Of a stretch of DNA of 64,000 bases, positions 30,409-38,625 are shown piece after piece. The notes below the pieces were generated by a model, which was given only the letters and a program-made list of their open reading frames with translations, did not search any database and was not told where the DNA came from. Numbering within the stretch: position 1 is the first letter of the stretch; each line of letters begins with the position of its first letter. The position numbers were made by a program, and so were the translations under genes. The stretch lies in the NCBI RefSeq assembly GCF_017569185.1, contig NZ_CP071869.1, forward strand, positions 3,462,001 through 3,526,000. The letters are read 5' to 3'. This stretch comes from Polaribacter cellanae. Lineage in GTDB: Bacteria > Bacteroidota > Bacteroidia > Flavobacteriales > Flavobacteriaceae.

Positions 30409-32730
30409 ATGAAGTTTACCTATAAATACATTGTTTTAATTTTAGTAATTACAATAGTGTCTTGCAAAAAAGACAGAAATTTTACTTCGGAAGATATTCA
30501 GCTAATTCCTAAACCAGCAGAATTTAAATTAGAAAAAGGAAGTTTTGAATTTAATAAAAACACAAAATTTTTTATTAATAATGATGAACAAATGCAAGCT
30601 TCAGAAATTTTAGCAAGTAAGTTTAAAACCGTTACAAATTGGAATTTAGAAGCTGTAAAAGAAGCACCTTCTTCTAATTACATTCAATTTATAGTAAATA
30701 ACGATTTAGAAAAAGAAGCCTATACACTAAATGTGAACAACAATGTAATTAAAATTGAAGCGAGTAATTTTTCAGGTTTTTTATATGGGGTTGAAACAAT
30801 TCGTCAATTATTACCAGCAGAAATCGAAAGCGATAAACCTGTTAAAAATATAACTTGGGAAATTCCAAATATTACGATTACAGATGCTCCTCGTTTTAAA
30901 TGGCGTGGTTTAATGTTAGATGTTTCCAGACATTTTTTCGAAAAAGAATATGTTTTAAAAACAATAGATCGTTTGGCATATTTAAAAATGAACACACTTC
31001 ATTTACATTTGGTAGACGATCAAGGATGGCGTATAGAAATTAAAAAATACCCAAAACTAACAGAAGTAGGTGCTTGGAGAGTAGACCAAGAAAACAAACC
31101 ATGGAATGGTAGATACACTGCAAAATTAGGCGAAAAAGCTACTTATGGAGGTTTCTACACACAAGAAGATATTAAAGAAATTGTTGCGTATGCAAAACGT
31201 AGAGGAGTAAATGTAGTGCCAGAAATAGAAATGCCAGCACACGTTACAAGTGCAATTGCATCTTATCCAGAATTCTCTTGTTTAGAAAAACCGGTAACTG
31301 TTCCTTCTGGCGGATTGTGGCCAATTACAGATATTTATTGTGCAGGAAAAGATACAACTTTCGAATTTTTACAAGATGTTTTAACGGAAGTCATGGATTT
31401 ATTTCCATCGAAATATATTCATGTTGGTGGAGACGAAGCAACGAAAACCAATTGGAAAACCTGTAAAGATTGTCAAAAAAGAATGAGAACGGAAGGTTTG
31501 CATGATGTAGAAGAATTACAAAGTTATTTTATAAAACGTATGGAACGTTTTATCAGTTCTAAAGGGCGAATTTTAATTGGTTGGGACGAAATTTTAGAAG
31601 GTGGTTTAGCTCCAGGAGCAACAGTTATGAGTTGGCGAGGTGTAAAAGGTGGTTTAGAAGCATCTAAACAAGGGCATGATGTGGTGATGAGCCCAGGAAC
31701 ACATTGTTATTTCGACCATTATCAAGGGCCTATGGATACAGAACCTAAAGCTTGGGGAGGTTATACTCCAGTGAGTAAAGTGTATAAATTTGACCCTGTT
31801 GTAAAATCTATGACAAAAGAACAGGCAAAACATGTTTTGGGAGGGCAAGCCAATTTATGGGCAGAATATATTTCAACAACATCGCAATCGGAATATATGA
31901 TTTTTCCAAGATTAACAGCATTATCTGAAGTGCTTTGGAGTTCGAAAAAGAATAGAAGTTGGCAGGAGTTTACTCCACGTTTAAAATCGATGTTTACACG
32001 TTACGATTTTCAAGGAATTAATTATGCTAAAAGTGCCTATACCATTTCTACTGAAACTCAAGTGAATGATACAACAAATGTAATTTCAATAGCGCTTAAA
32101 AACGAATTTCCTAATTCAGATATTCGTTACGTTTTAAATAATGTATCATTAGATAACGAAGCAATTCCTTACAAAAAACCAATAGAATTAAAAGAAACAA
32201 CAACCATAAAAGCATCAGTATTTAAGGATGACAAACCAGTAGGAAAAATATTTAAAAAAACGTTTAAATATCATAAAGCAGTTGGTAAAAAAGTAACTTA
32301 TCTAACAAAATATAGCGATAGTTATAAAGGTACAGGAGCAAAAAATATGACCAATATTATTAGAGGTTCTAAAAATTTCCATGATGGCCAATGGCAAGCT
32401 TGGATTGGGAACGATATGGAAGTTGTTATCGATTTAGAAACACCAACAGAAATTAGTAAAGTAAGTGTAGGAGCTATGGATCATCAAGGTCCTGGAATCT
32501 ATTATCCAACGAAAGTAGAAGTATTATTATCTAACGATGGAAAGAATTTTAAAAGAGCGGGTTTAATAGATAGAGCGTTAAAAGTGAGCCCGAATATCGA
32601 AATTAAAGATTTTATTATTAACTTTAAGAGTGAGAGAGCGAGGTATGTAAAAGTGATTGCAAAGAGCGTTAAAAAAACACCAAATGGAGGTGGAGCATGG
32701 TTGTTTGTAGATGAGATTGTCGTAGAATAA
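30409..32730 (+). CDS. GH20 beta-N-acetylhexosaminidase with C-terminal HexC and discoidin modules, lipoprotein
   Basis: The 773-residue protein has lipobox Cys19 (IVSC). A GH20b domain (about 30-150) leads to the GH20 barrel, with HLVDDQGWRIEIKKYPKL, PEIEMPAHVTSAI, and the catalytic pair D342-E343 in HVGGDEATK. Here the Asp supports the substrate acetamido group and the Glu is the acid. After the barrel come a chitobiase-C-like Ig fold (about 545-640) and an F5/8-type C (discoidin) domain (about 650-773) ending GGGAWLFVDEIVVE. It would remove GlcNAc from N-glycan antennae or the core. Its final two modules recur in two cytochrome-block proteins downstream. It closes the first enzyme run; about 210 bases follow before the next gene. 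Confidence 0.92.
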   Translation: MKFTYKYIVLILVITIVSCKKDRNFTSEDIQLIPKPAEFKLEKGSFEFNKNTKFFINNDEQMQASEILASKFKTVTNWNLEAVKEAPSSNYIQFIVNNDLEKEAYTLNVNNNVIKIEASNFSGFLYGVETIRQLLPAEIESDKPVKNITWEIPNITITDAPRFKWRGLMLDVSRHFFEKEYVLKTIDRLAYLKMNTLHLHLVDDQGWRIEIKKYPKLTEVGAWRVDQENKPWNGRYTAKLGEKATYGGFYTQEDIKEIVAYAKRRGVNVVPEIEMPAHVTSAIASYPEFSCLEKPVTVPSGGLWPITDIYCAGKDTTFEFLQDVLTEVMDLFPSKYIHVGGDEATKTNWKTCKDCQKRMRTEGLHDVEELQSYFIKRMERFISSKGRILIGWDEILEGGLAPGATVMSWRGVKGGLEASKQGHDVVMSPGTHCYFDHYQGPMDTEPKAWGGYTPVSKVYKFDPVVKSMTKEQAKHVLGGQANLWAEYISTTSQSEYMIFPRLTALSEVLWSSKKNRSWQEFTPRLKSMFTRYDFQGINYAKSAYTISTETQVNDTTNVISIALKNEFPNSDIRYVLNNVSLDNEAIPYKKPIELKETTTIKASVFKDDKPVGKIFKKTFKYHKAVGKKVTYLTKYSDSYKGTGAKNMTNIIRGSKNFHDGQWQAWIGNDMEVVIDLETPTEISKVSVGAMDHQGPGIYYPTKVEVLLSNDGKNFKRAGLIDRALKVSPNIEIKDFIINFKSERARYVKVIAKSVKKTPNGGGAWLFVDEIVVE

Positions 32731-32941
32731 TTTAGTTATCTAACTATATAGGCTTGTTATTTGTCGAATTTTTTCGGCTATTTCATAAGGTTTGTATATG
32801 TTGAAGTCGAACTCGTAAAGAATTCAAAAAAAAACATGAATCTGTCTATGGGGAGAAGGTTTCCTTGCAATTTTACAAATTGTGAGGTTAAACCTGAAAT
32901 TAGATCTGCTGAGTTTACCTGTTAATTAATAATTTGTTGTA
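32731..32941 (+). promoter_or_regulatory. Intergenic region before the cytochrome block
   Basis: These 211 bases have no coding frame and sit between the GH20 stop and the start of the cytochrome/DUF1501 block. It is the longest gap inside the enzyme run, so a separate promoter for the downstream block is likely. I could not identify a clear Bacteroidota -33/-7 pair or a terminator hairpin in it. Confidence 0.3.
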
Positions 32942-35302
32942 ATGGCCCAGTTAAAAGGCGTAAAATCATTTAAATTAGCACTGTACTTTATAATACCATT
33001 TATTTTGGTATTGTTAATTAAGTATAAAATAAGCAAAAACAATGGCGATTATTTACCAGTAAATAGTCAAGCTAATAATACAATTTATACCTCAAAATCA
33101 GGGAGTAGAGACCTTAAACTTCCTGAGACAATCGATTATATTTTTCATGTAAAACCAATCCTTTCAGATCGTTGTTATTTGTGTCATGGGCCAGATGAAG
33201 GAACTCGTGAAGCAGGTTTAAGATTAGATACAAAAGAAGGAGCTTATGCTGCCATTGGAGCAAATTTAGATAGGCATGCAATTGTTCCTGGAAATACAGA
33301 AGCAAGTAGATTGGTATTCAAAATTAATACCAAAGATCCGCAACAAATAATGCCTCCAATTCGCTCTAATCTTACCTTAACAGATTACGAAAAAGCAGTA
33401 CTTTCTAAATGGATTGAACAAGGTGCCGTTTGGAAAGGTCATTGGGCATTTACACCACCTGTAAAAACGGAAATTCCAAAAGTAACGAATTCAGATTGGG
33501 TAAATAACAAGATAGATTTTTTCATTCTTAAAAAATTGGAAGAAAAAGGATTGCAACCTTCAGAAAAAGCGACCAAAGAAAAACTCATCAGAAAAGTGTA
33601 CTTCGATATTACAGGATTACCACCAAGTATTAAAGATATCGACAATTTTATAAATGACAATGCAGAGAATGCATACGAAAAAATAGTTGACAAATTATTA
33701 GCTTCGAAAGCCTATGGAGAGCGCATGACTTCCAATTGGCTAGATGTTGCCAGATATGCAGACACACATGGATATCAAGACGATTTAGAACGAGTAATGT
33801 GGCCTTGGAGAGATTGGGTTATTAATGCTTATAACAAAAATTTACCTTATGATAAATTTATAAAATGGCAAGTTGCAGGCGATTTGTTACCAAACGCAAC
33901 AATGGAGCAAATTGTAGCGACTGGTTTTAATAGAAATCACAAAATTACGCAAGAAGGTGGGGTAATTGATGAAGAATATAGAGTAGAATATGTAATGGAC
34001 AGAACCAATACAACTTCTACAGCATTGTTAGGTTTAACGATGGAATGTGCAAGATGTCACGATCATAAATACGATCCCATTTCCCAAAAAGAATTTTATG
34101 GATTTTATAGTTTTTTCAATAAAGTAAAAGAAAAAGGAAGAATAGATTATGATGAAATTCCAGAACCAAACATTAAAATCACCAACAAAGAAATTCAAGA
34201 AACGTTAGCATTTATAAACAAACCAGATTCTATTCCAGAACTGAATCTTATGGTAATGAAAGACGATGCTCCAAAACGTAAAACATTTATTTTAAAAAGA
34301 GGTGAATACGATGCACCTACAGAAGAAGTAAATGCAGGAACTCCAGAAGCAGTTTTACCATTTACAGATGAATTTCAAAAAGACAGATTAGGGTTAACAG
34401 AGTGGCTTTTTAATAATAAAAATCCTTTAACAGCAAGAGTTGCTATCAATAGAATATGGCAACAAATATTCGGAACAGGAATTGTTTCTACAGTAGACGA
34501 TTTTGGAAACCAAGGAGCATTGCCAACACACCCAGAATTATTAGATTGGTTAGCAGTTACTTTTAGAGAAGAAGGTTGGGATACCAAAAAAATGATTAAA
34601 ATGATGGTCATGTCCAGCACATACCAACAAAGTTCTAAAGTAACATCAGAATTATTGGAATTAGACCCAAATAATTTATTGTTAGCGCGAAGTTCTCGAA
34701 GTAAATTAACAGCAGAAATGATTAGAGATAACGCTCTGGCTGTAAGTGGTTTGTTAGTTGAGAAAATTGGCGGACCAAGTGTAAAACCTTATCAACCAAA
34801 AGGATTGTGGGCAGAAACAACTTCAGGACAAGGACTTACAAAATATATTATAGACTCTGGAGAAGGCAAATACAGAAGAAGTTTATATACGTTTTGGAAA
34901 CGAACAGTTCCACCACCATTTATGATAACTTTCGATGCTGCTTCACGAGACTTATGCTCTGTAAAACGCCAAAAAACAAGTACTCCATTACAAGCTTTGG
35001 TGATGTTAAACGATCCTCAATTGATGGAAGCGTCGAAACATTTAGCGGAAAAAACATTAAGTCATAAAGAGTGGACAGATTTAGATAGAATAAAAAACAT
35101 ATTTAAAGCCATTACATCACGAACTCCTAAAGAAGATGAAGTAGATAGTTTATTGGAGTATTTAGAATCTTCGAAAGAAGCTTTTAAAACCTCAAACAAG
35201 GCTAAAAATGCAGAGGTAGATTCATCAAATAAAGAACATTATGCGTTTACAATATTAACAAGTTTATTATTTAATCTTGATGAAGCAATAGTTAAAGGAT
35301 AA
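32942..35302 (+). CDS. PSCyt1-PSCyt2-PSD1 (DUF1549/DUF1553) c-type cytochrome protein
   Basis: The 786-residue protein has one N-terminal membrane helix (about 11-27) that anchors it facing the periplasm. PSCyt1 (about 65-155) carries a haem c motif C78-Y-L-C81-H82 in RCYLCHGPDEGTREAGLRLD, the planctomycete cytochrome C signature. DUF1549 (about 175-385) contains a second CxxCH, C369-A-R-C372-H373, in the family's CARCHDHKYDP block. DUF1553 (PSD1, about 475-750) follows with LTARVAINRIWQQIFGTGIV and FDAASRDLCSVKRQKTSTPLQAL. These families are mostly known from Planctomycetes and Verrucomicrobia; their function is not established to my knowledge. It heads the cytochrome block, four bases before the DUF1501 gene. 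Confidence 0.88.
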   Translation: MAQLKGVKSFKLALYFIIPFILVLLIKYKISKNNGDYLPVNSQANNTIYTSKSGSRDLKLPETIDYIFHVKPILSDRCYLCHGPDEGTREAGLRLDTKEGAYAAIGANLDRHAIVPGNTEASRLVFKINTKDPQQIMPPIRSNLTLTDYEKAVLSKWIEQGAVWKGHWAFTPPVKTEIPKVTNSDWVNNKIDFFILKKLEEKGLQPSEKATKEKLIRKVYFDITGLPPSIKDIDNFINDNAENAYEKIVDKLLASKAYGERMTSNWLDVARYADTHGYQDDLERVMWPWRDWVINAYNKNLPYDKFIKWQVAGDLLPNATMEQIVATGFNRNHKITQEGGVIDEEYRVEYVMDRTNTTSTALLGLTMECARCHDHKYDPISQKEFYGFYSFFNKVKEKGRIDYDEIPEPNIKITNKEIQETLAFINKPDSIPELNLMVMKDDAPKRKTFILKRGEYDAPTEEVNAGTPEAVLPFTDEFQKDRLGLTEWLFNNKNPLTARVAINRIWQQIFGTGIVSTVDDFGNQGALPTHPELLDWLAVTFREEGWDTKKMIKMMVMSSTYQQSSKVTSELLELDPNNLLLARSSRSKLTAEMIRDNALAVSGLLVEKIGGPSVKPYQPKGLWAETTSGQGLTKYIIDSGEGKYRRSLYTFWKRTVPPPFMITFDAASRDLCSVKRQKTSTPLQALVMLNDPQLMEASKHLAEKTLSHKEWTDLDRIKNIFKAITSRTPKEDEVDSLLEYLESSKEAFKTSNKAKNAEVDSSNKEHYAFTILTSLLFNLDEAIVKG

Positions 35303-35306
35303 TATT

Positions 35307-36764
35307 ATGGAAGAACTAAACAAACATTTTATCAATAATAACAGAAGACATTTTTTAAAAAAGCTTGGTTTTGGAATTGGTGGTTTAGCAACAGCTTCCT
35401 TATTAAACCCTTTTGGAGCTTTTTCAGGAAAAGAACAATTAGATTCTTTAGGCTTGAACTTGCCTCATTTTGCCCCAAAAGCAAAACGTATTATCTATCT
35501 TTTTCAAAGTGGAGGTCCATCGCAATTAGAACTTTTCGATTATAAACCTTTATTGAATAAAATGAGAGGTAAAGATTTGCCAGAATCCGTTAGAAATGGA
35601 CAACGTTTAACAGGCATGACTTCTGGGCAAGATAGTTTTCCATTAGTTGGAAGTAACTTTAAATTCAAACAACATGGAGAATCTCGGGCTTGGGTTAGCA
35701 ATTTAATGCCTTATACAGCAAAAATTGTAGACGAACTTTGTTTCGTTAAATCGATGCATACAGAAGCAATCAATCACGATCCAGCAATAACATTTTTTCA
35801 AACAGGTTCGCAACAAGCAGGAAGACCAAGTATGGGGTCGTGGATGAGTTACGGATTGGGAAGTTTAAATGAAAATTTACCAGCATTTACGGTTTTATTA
35901 TCCAGAGGAACAGGTCGTCCTTTTTCTCAACCTTTGTATTCGCGTTTATGGGGAAATGGTTTTTTAAGTTCGTTACATCAAGGAGTTCAATTTAGATCTG
36001 GAAAAGATCCTGTTTTATATCTAAAAGATCCAGAAGGAATGACACGTGGTGAGCGTAGAAAAATGTTGGATTACATTAGTGAATTGAATTATAAACAAGA
36101 ACAAGAGTTTGGCGATCCAGAAATAAATAGTAGAATTGCGCAATATGAAATGGCATATCGCATGCAAACTTCTGTGCCATCAACTATGAATGTAGATGAT
36201 GAGCCAGAGCATATCATTAAAATGTATGGAGCCGATTCTAAAACACCAGGAACGTATGCAGCGAATTGTTTGTTGGCAAGACGTTTGGCGGAAAAAGACG
36301 TTCGTTTTGTACAATTGTATCATATGGGATGGGACCAACATTTCGATTTACCTTCACAAATAGAAAAGCAAGCCAAAGATATCGATCAGGCAACAGCAGC
36401 TTTAATTTTAGATTTAAAACAAAGAGGATTATTAGAAGATACACTTGTGGTTTGGGGTGGCGAATTCGGACGAACAAATTACAGCCAAGGTACGCTAACA
36501 GACACTAATTATGGTAGAGATCATCATCCAAAATGCTTTACCATGTTTATGGCTGGTGGAGGTGTAAAGCCAGGTTTTACTTATGGAGAAACAGATGAGT
36601 TTGGTTACAATATTGTAAAAGACCCAATGCATGTACACGATTTACAAGCAACAATTATGAATCAAATGGGAATAGATCACACCAAGTTTACATACAAACA
36701 CCAAGGAAGACGCTTCAGATTAACAGATGTTTCTGGGCACGTTATTAACGATATTTTAACCTAA
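35307..36764 (+). CDS. DUF1501 protein with Tat-type signal
   Basis: The 485-residue product begins with a twin-arginine-type signal (NNRRHFLKKLGFGIGG, about 12-27), which fits export in folded form, often with a metal. The body is a DUF1501 domain: RIIYLFQSGGPSQLELFDYKP (about 60-80), SMHTEAINHDPAITFFQTG, MGWDQHFDL, VVWGGEFGRTNYS and GRDHHPKCFTMFMAGGGVKPG. The domain is assigned, as I recall, to the alkaline-phosphatase/sulfatase-like superfamily, with the His/Asp-rich blocks as likely metal ligands. It is almost always next to a DUF1553 gene, as here, which suggests a shared complex. The substrate is unknown. It is followed three bases later by the NHL gene. Confidence 0.88.
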   Translation: MEELNKHFINNNRRHFLKKLGFGIGGLATASLLNPFGAFSGKEQLDSLGLNLPHFAPKAKRIIYLFQSGGPSQLELFDYKPLLNKMRGKDLPESVRNGQRLTGMTSGQDSFPLVGSNFKFKQHGESRAWVSNLMPYTAKIVDELCFVKSMHTEAINHDPAITFFQTGSQQAGRPSMGSWMSYGLGSLNENLPAFTVLLSRGTGRPFSQPLYSRLWGNGFLSSLHQGVQFRSGKDPVLYLKDPEGMTRGERRKMLDYISELNYKQEQEFGDPEINSRIAQYEMAYRMQTSVPSTMNVDDEPEHIIKMYGADSKTPGTYAANCLLARRLAEKDVRFVQLYHMGWDQHFDLPSQIEKQAKDIDQATAALILDLKQRGLLEDTLVVWGGEFGRTNYSQGTLTDTNYGRDHHPKCFTMFMAGGGVKPGFTYGETDEFGYNIVKDPMHVHDLQATIMNQMGIDHTKFTYKHQGRRFRLTDVSGHVINDILT

Positions 36765-36767
36765 TTT

Positions 36768-37811
36768 ATGAGTCGAAGAGCATTTTTAAAACAATCTTCC
36801 TGTGCTTCATTAGGCATTTTATTTGCGCCAATGTATAGCAATGCTTTGCATTCTAATAATGAAAAAGATGTTGTTATTGGGCACAATTCTCATCAATATA
36901 AAGTGAATATGAATTGGGGAAATTTAGATCCTCTAAAAACACCTGTAAAAGATTGTCATGAAATTGTGCAAGATTCTAAAGGGCGTATTGTTTTATTAAC
37001 AAATCATACCAAAAACAATATTATTATTTATGATAAATCTGGAAAATTGCTCGAAACTTGGGGAACACAATATCCAGGAGGACATGGTTTGACTTTATGT
37101 AAAGAAAATGGCGAAGATTTTTTGTTGATTACAGATTATGAAAGACACCAAATTATAAAAACTACCATTAATGGTAAAGTCGTTTTTGAGGTCGATTATC
37201 CAGCAGAAACAAGAAAATATAAAAGCAAAGAAGAATTTAAACCTACAGAAACTACGGTTTTAGAAAATGGCGATTTTTATGTGGCAGATGGTTATGGAAA
37301 TCAATATATAACACATTACAACCACAAAGGAGAATTACAAAATATCTTTGGAGGAAAAGGAACAGGCGATTCTCAATTTTTAAATGCACATGGAATTTGT
37401 TATGATAATAGAGATAAAAACAACCCTTCACTTTTAATTTCTGCAAGAGAAATGAATGTGTTAAAGAGGTTTAGTTTAGATGGAAAATATATATCATCAA
37501 TCGAAGTTCCAGGCGCATTAATTTGCAGACCAGTAATTCATAAAAGTGATATTTATTTTGCAGTTTTAAAATCGAAAAAAGCACCCAATAGCGATTCTGG
37601 TTTTTTATTGATTATGGACGAAAATAACCAAGTTGTTTCTTGTCCTGGAGCAACTGCACCAACTTATAACAATAGCAATTTAGAAGAATTATATCAAACG
37701 ATACGATTGTTTCAATATCCACATGATGTGTGTATAGATAATGATGAAAATATCTATGTAGCGCAATGGAATTCTGGGCAAACCTATCCCATAAAGCTAA
37801 CAAGAGTATGA
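36768..37811 (+). CDS. NHL-repeat beta-propeller protein with Tat-type signal
   Basis: The 347-residue protein starts with SRRAFLKQSS, a twin-arginine-type signal, and then a hydrophobic core to about residue 28. From about 45 to 345 it is a propeller of NHL-type blades, for example VLENGDFYVADGYGNQYITHY, GTGDSQFLNAHGICYDN and QYPHDVCIDNDENIYVAQW. No catalytic motif is evident; NHL propellers usually bind partners or ligands, and some are lyases. The start is three bases after the DUF1501 stop, and the stop overlaps the next ATG in ATGA, so all these genes are translationally linked. It probably forms part of the cytochrome-block complex in the periplasm. Confidence 0.85.
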   Translation: MSRRAFLKQSSCASLGILFAPMYSNALHSNNEKDVVIGHNSHQYKVNMNWGNLDPLKTPVKDCHEIVQDSKGRIVLLTNHTKNNIIIYDKSGKLLETWGTQYPGGHGLTLCKENGEDFLLITDYERHQIIKTTINGKVVFEVDYPAETRKYKSKEEFKPTETTVLENGDFYVADGYGNQYITHYNHKGELQNIFGGKGTGDSQFLNAHGICYDNRDKNNPSLLISAREMNVLKRFSLDGKYISSIEVPGALICRPVIHKSDIYFAVLKSKKAPNSDSGFLLIMDENNQVVSCPGATAPTYNNSNLEELYQTIRLFQYPHDVCIDNDENIYVAQWNSGQTYPIKLTRV

Positions 37812-38614
37812 GGCTAAGAGTATTTGTATTTGTATTTATTTTAGCGTTATTGCTTTTAAATTGTAAAAAGAATAAAGAAACTTCCTTTTTACAAGAAAAT
37901 CAGGTTCGTATTACGCAACCGAGATTAGTTGCAACCAATCAATTCATAGATTCTGTAGCAATACTTACTGCCAATTTAAAATTAGAAGGAGCCAAAATAT
38001 ATTATACAGATAATGGAGAGAACCCAACTGAAAAATCTACAGCATATACCAAGCCAATAAAAGTTTTTAAACCAGGTGTTTATAAATTTAAAGCCTATCA
38101 CACAGATTGGAAACCAAGTAAAATTGTAGAAAAAGTATTTTACAAAAGAGGATTTCCAATTGAAAAAATCGTTTGGGATACAAAACCAAGTAAAAAATAC
38201 AAAGGAGTTGGTTTATCAACCTTAAATAACAACCAAAAAGCAGGTATAGATTTTAAAGACGAACAATGGTTAGGGTTTGATACGATTGCAAAAGCAAGCT
38301 TGACTTTAAAAAATGTAACATTTGTAAAATCACTAAATATCGGGTATTTAAAAGACCCAGGATCTTGGATTTTTCCTCCTGAAAGGATTAAAGTTGAAAC
38401 CTCGAAAGATGGTATTCATTTTAAAAATAAAACGATTGAAATTCAACCTTTAGAAAAAGTATCGTCAATTTCTATAGAATATGCAGATATTGAAATAAAT
38501 GAAGACATTAAGTTTTTACGAGTAGAAGTGAGAAATACAGCTTCAATTCCAGATTGGCATGAAGGAAAAGGTACAAAAGGTTGGCTTTTTATGGATGAAT
38601 GGATTTTAAAATAA
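37808..38614 (+). CDS. HexC-like plus discoidin lipoprotein
   Basis: I use the ATG at 37808, overlapping the NHL stop by four bases (ATGA), because it gives a clean lipobox: MRLRVFVFVFILALLLLNC with Cys19. An earlier frame start at 37766 would run through the NHL gene. The 268-residue product has a chitobiase C-like Ig fold (about 45-125: ANLKLEGAKIYYTDNGENPT) and an F5/8 type C domain (about 130-268) ending in WHEGKGTKGWLFMDEWILK. No catalytic domain is present. The pair matches the C-terminal ends of the GH20 enzyme and of the next gene, so it is likely a stand-alone glycan-binding or docking lipoprotein for the block. Confidence 0.78.
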   Translation: MRLRVFVFVFILALLLLNCKKNKETSFLQENQVRITQPRLVATNQFIDSVAILTANLKLEGAKIYYTDNGENPTEKSTAYTKPIKVFKPGVYKFKAYHTDWKPSKIVEKVFYKRGFPIEKIVWDTKPSKKYKGVGLSTLNNNQKAGIDFKDEQWLGFDTIAKASLTLKNVTFVKSLNIGYLKDPGSWIFPPERIKVETSKDGIHFKNKTIEIQPLEKVSSISIEYADIEINEDIKFLRVEVRNTASIPDWHEGKGTKGWLFMDEWILK

Positions 38615-38625
38615 GCGCTTATTAG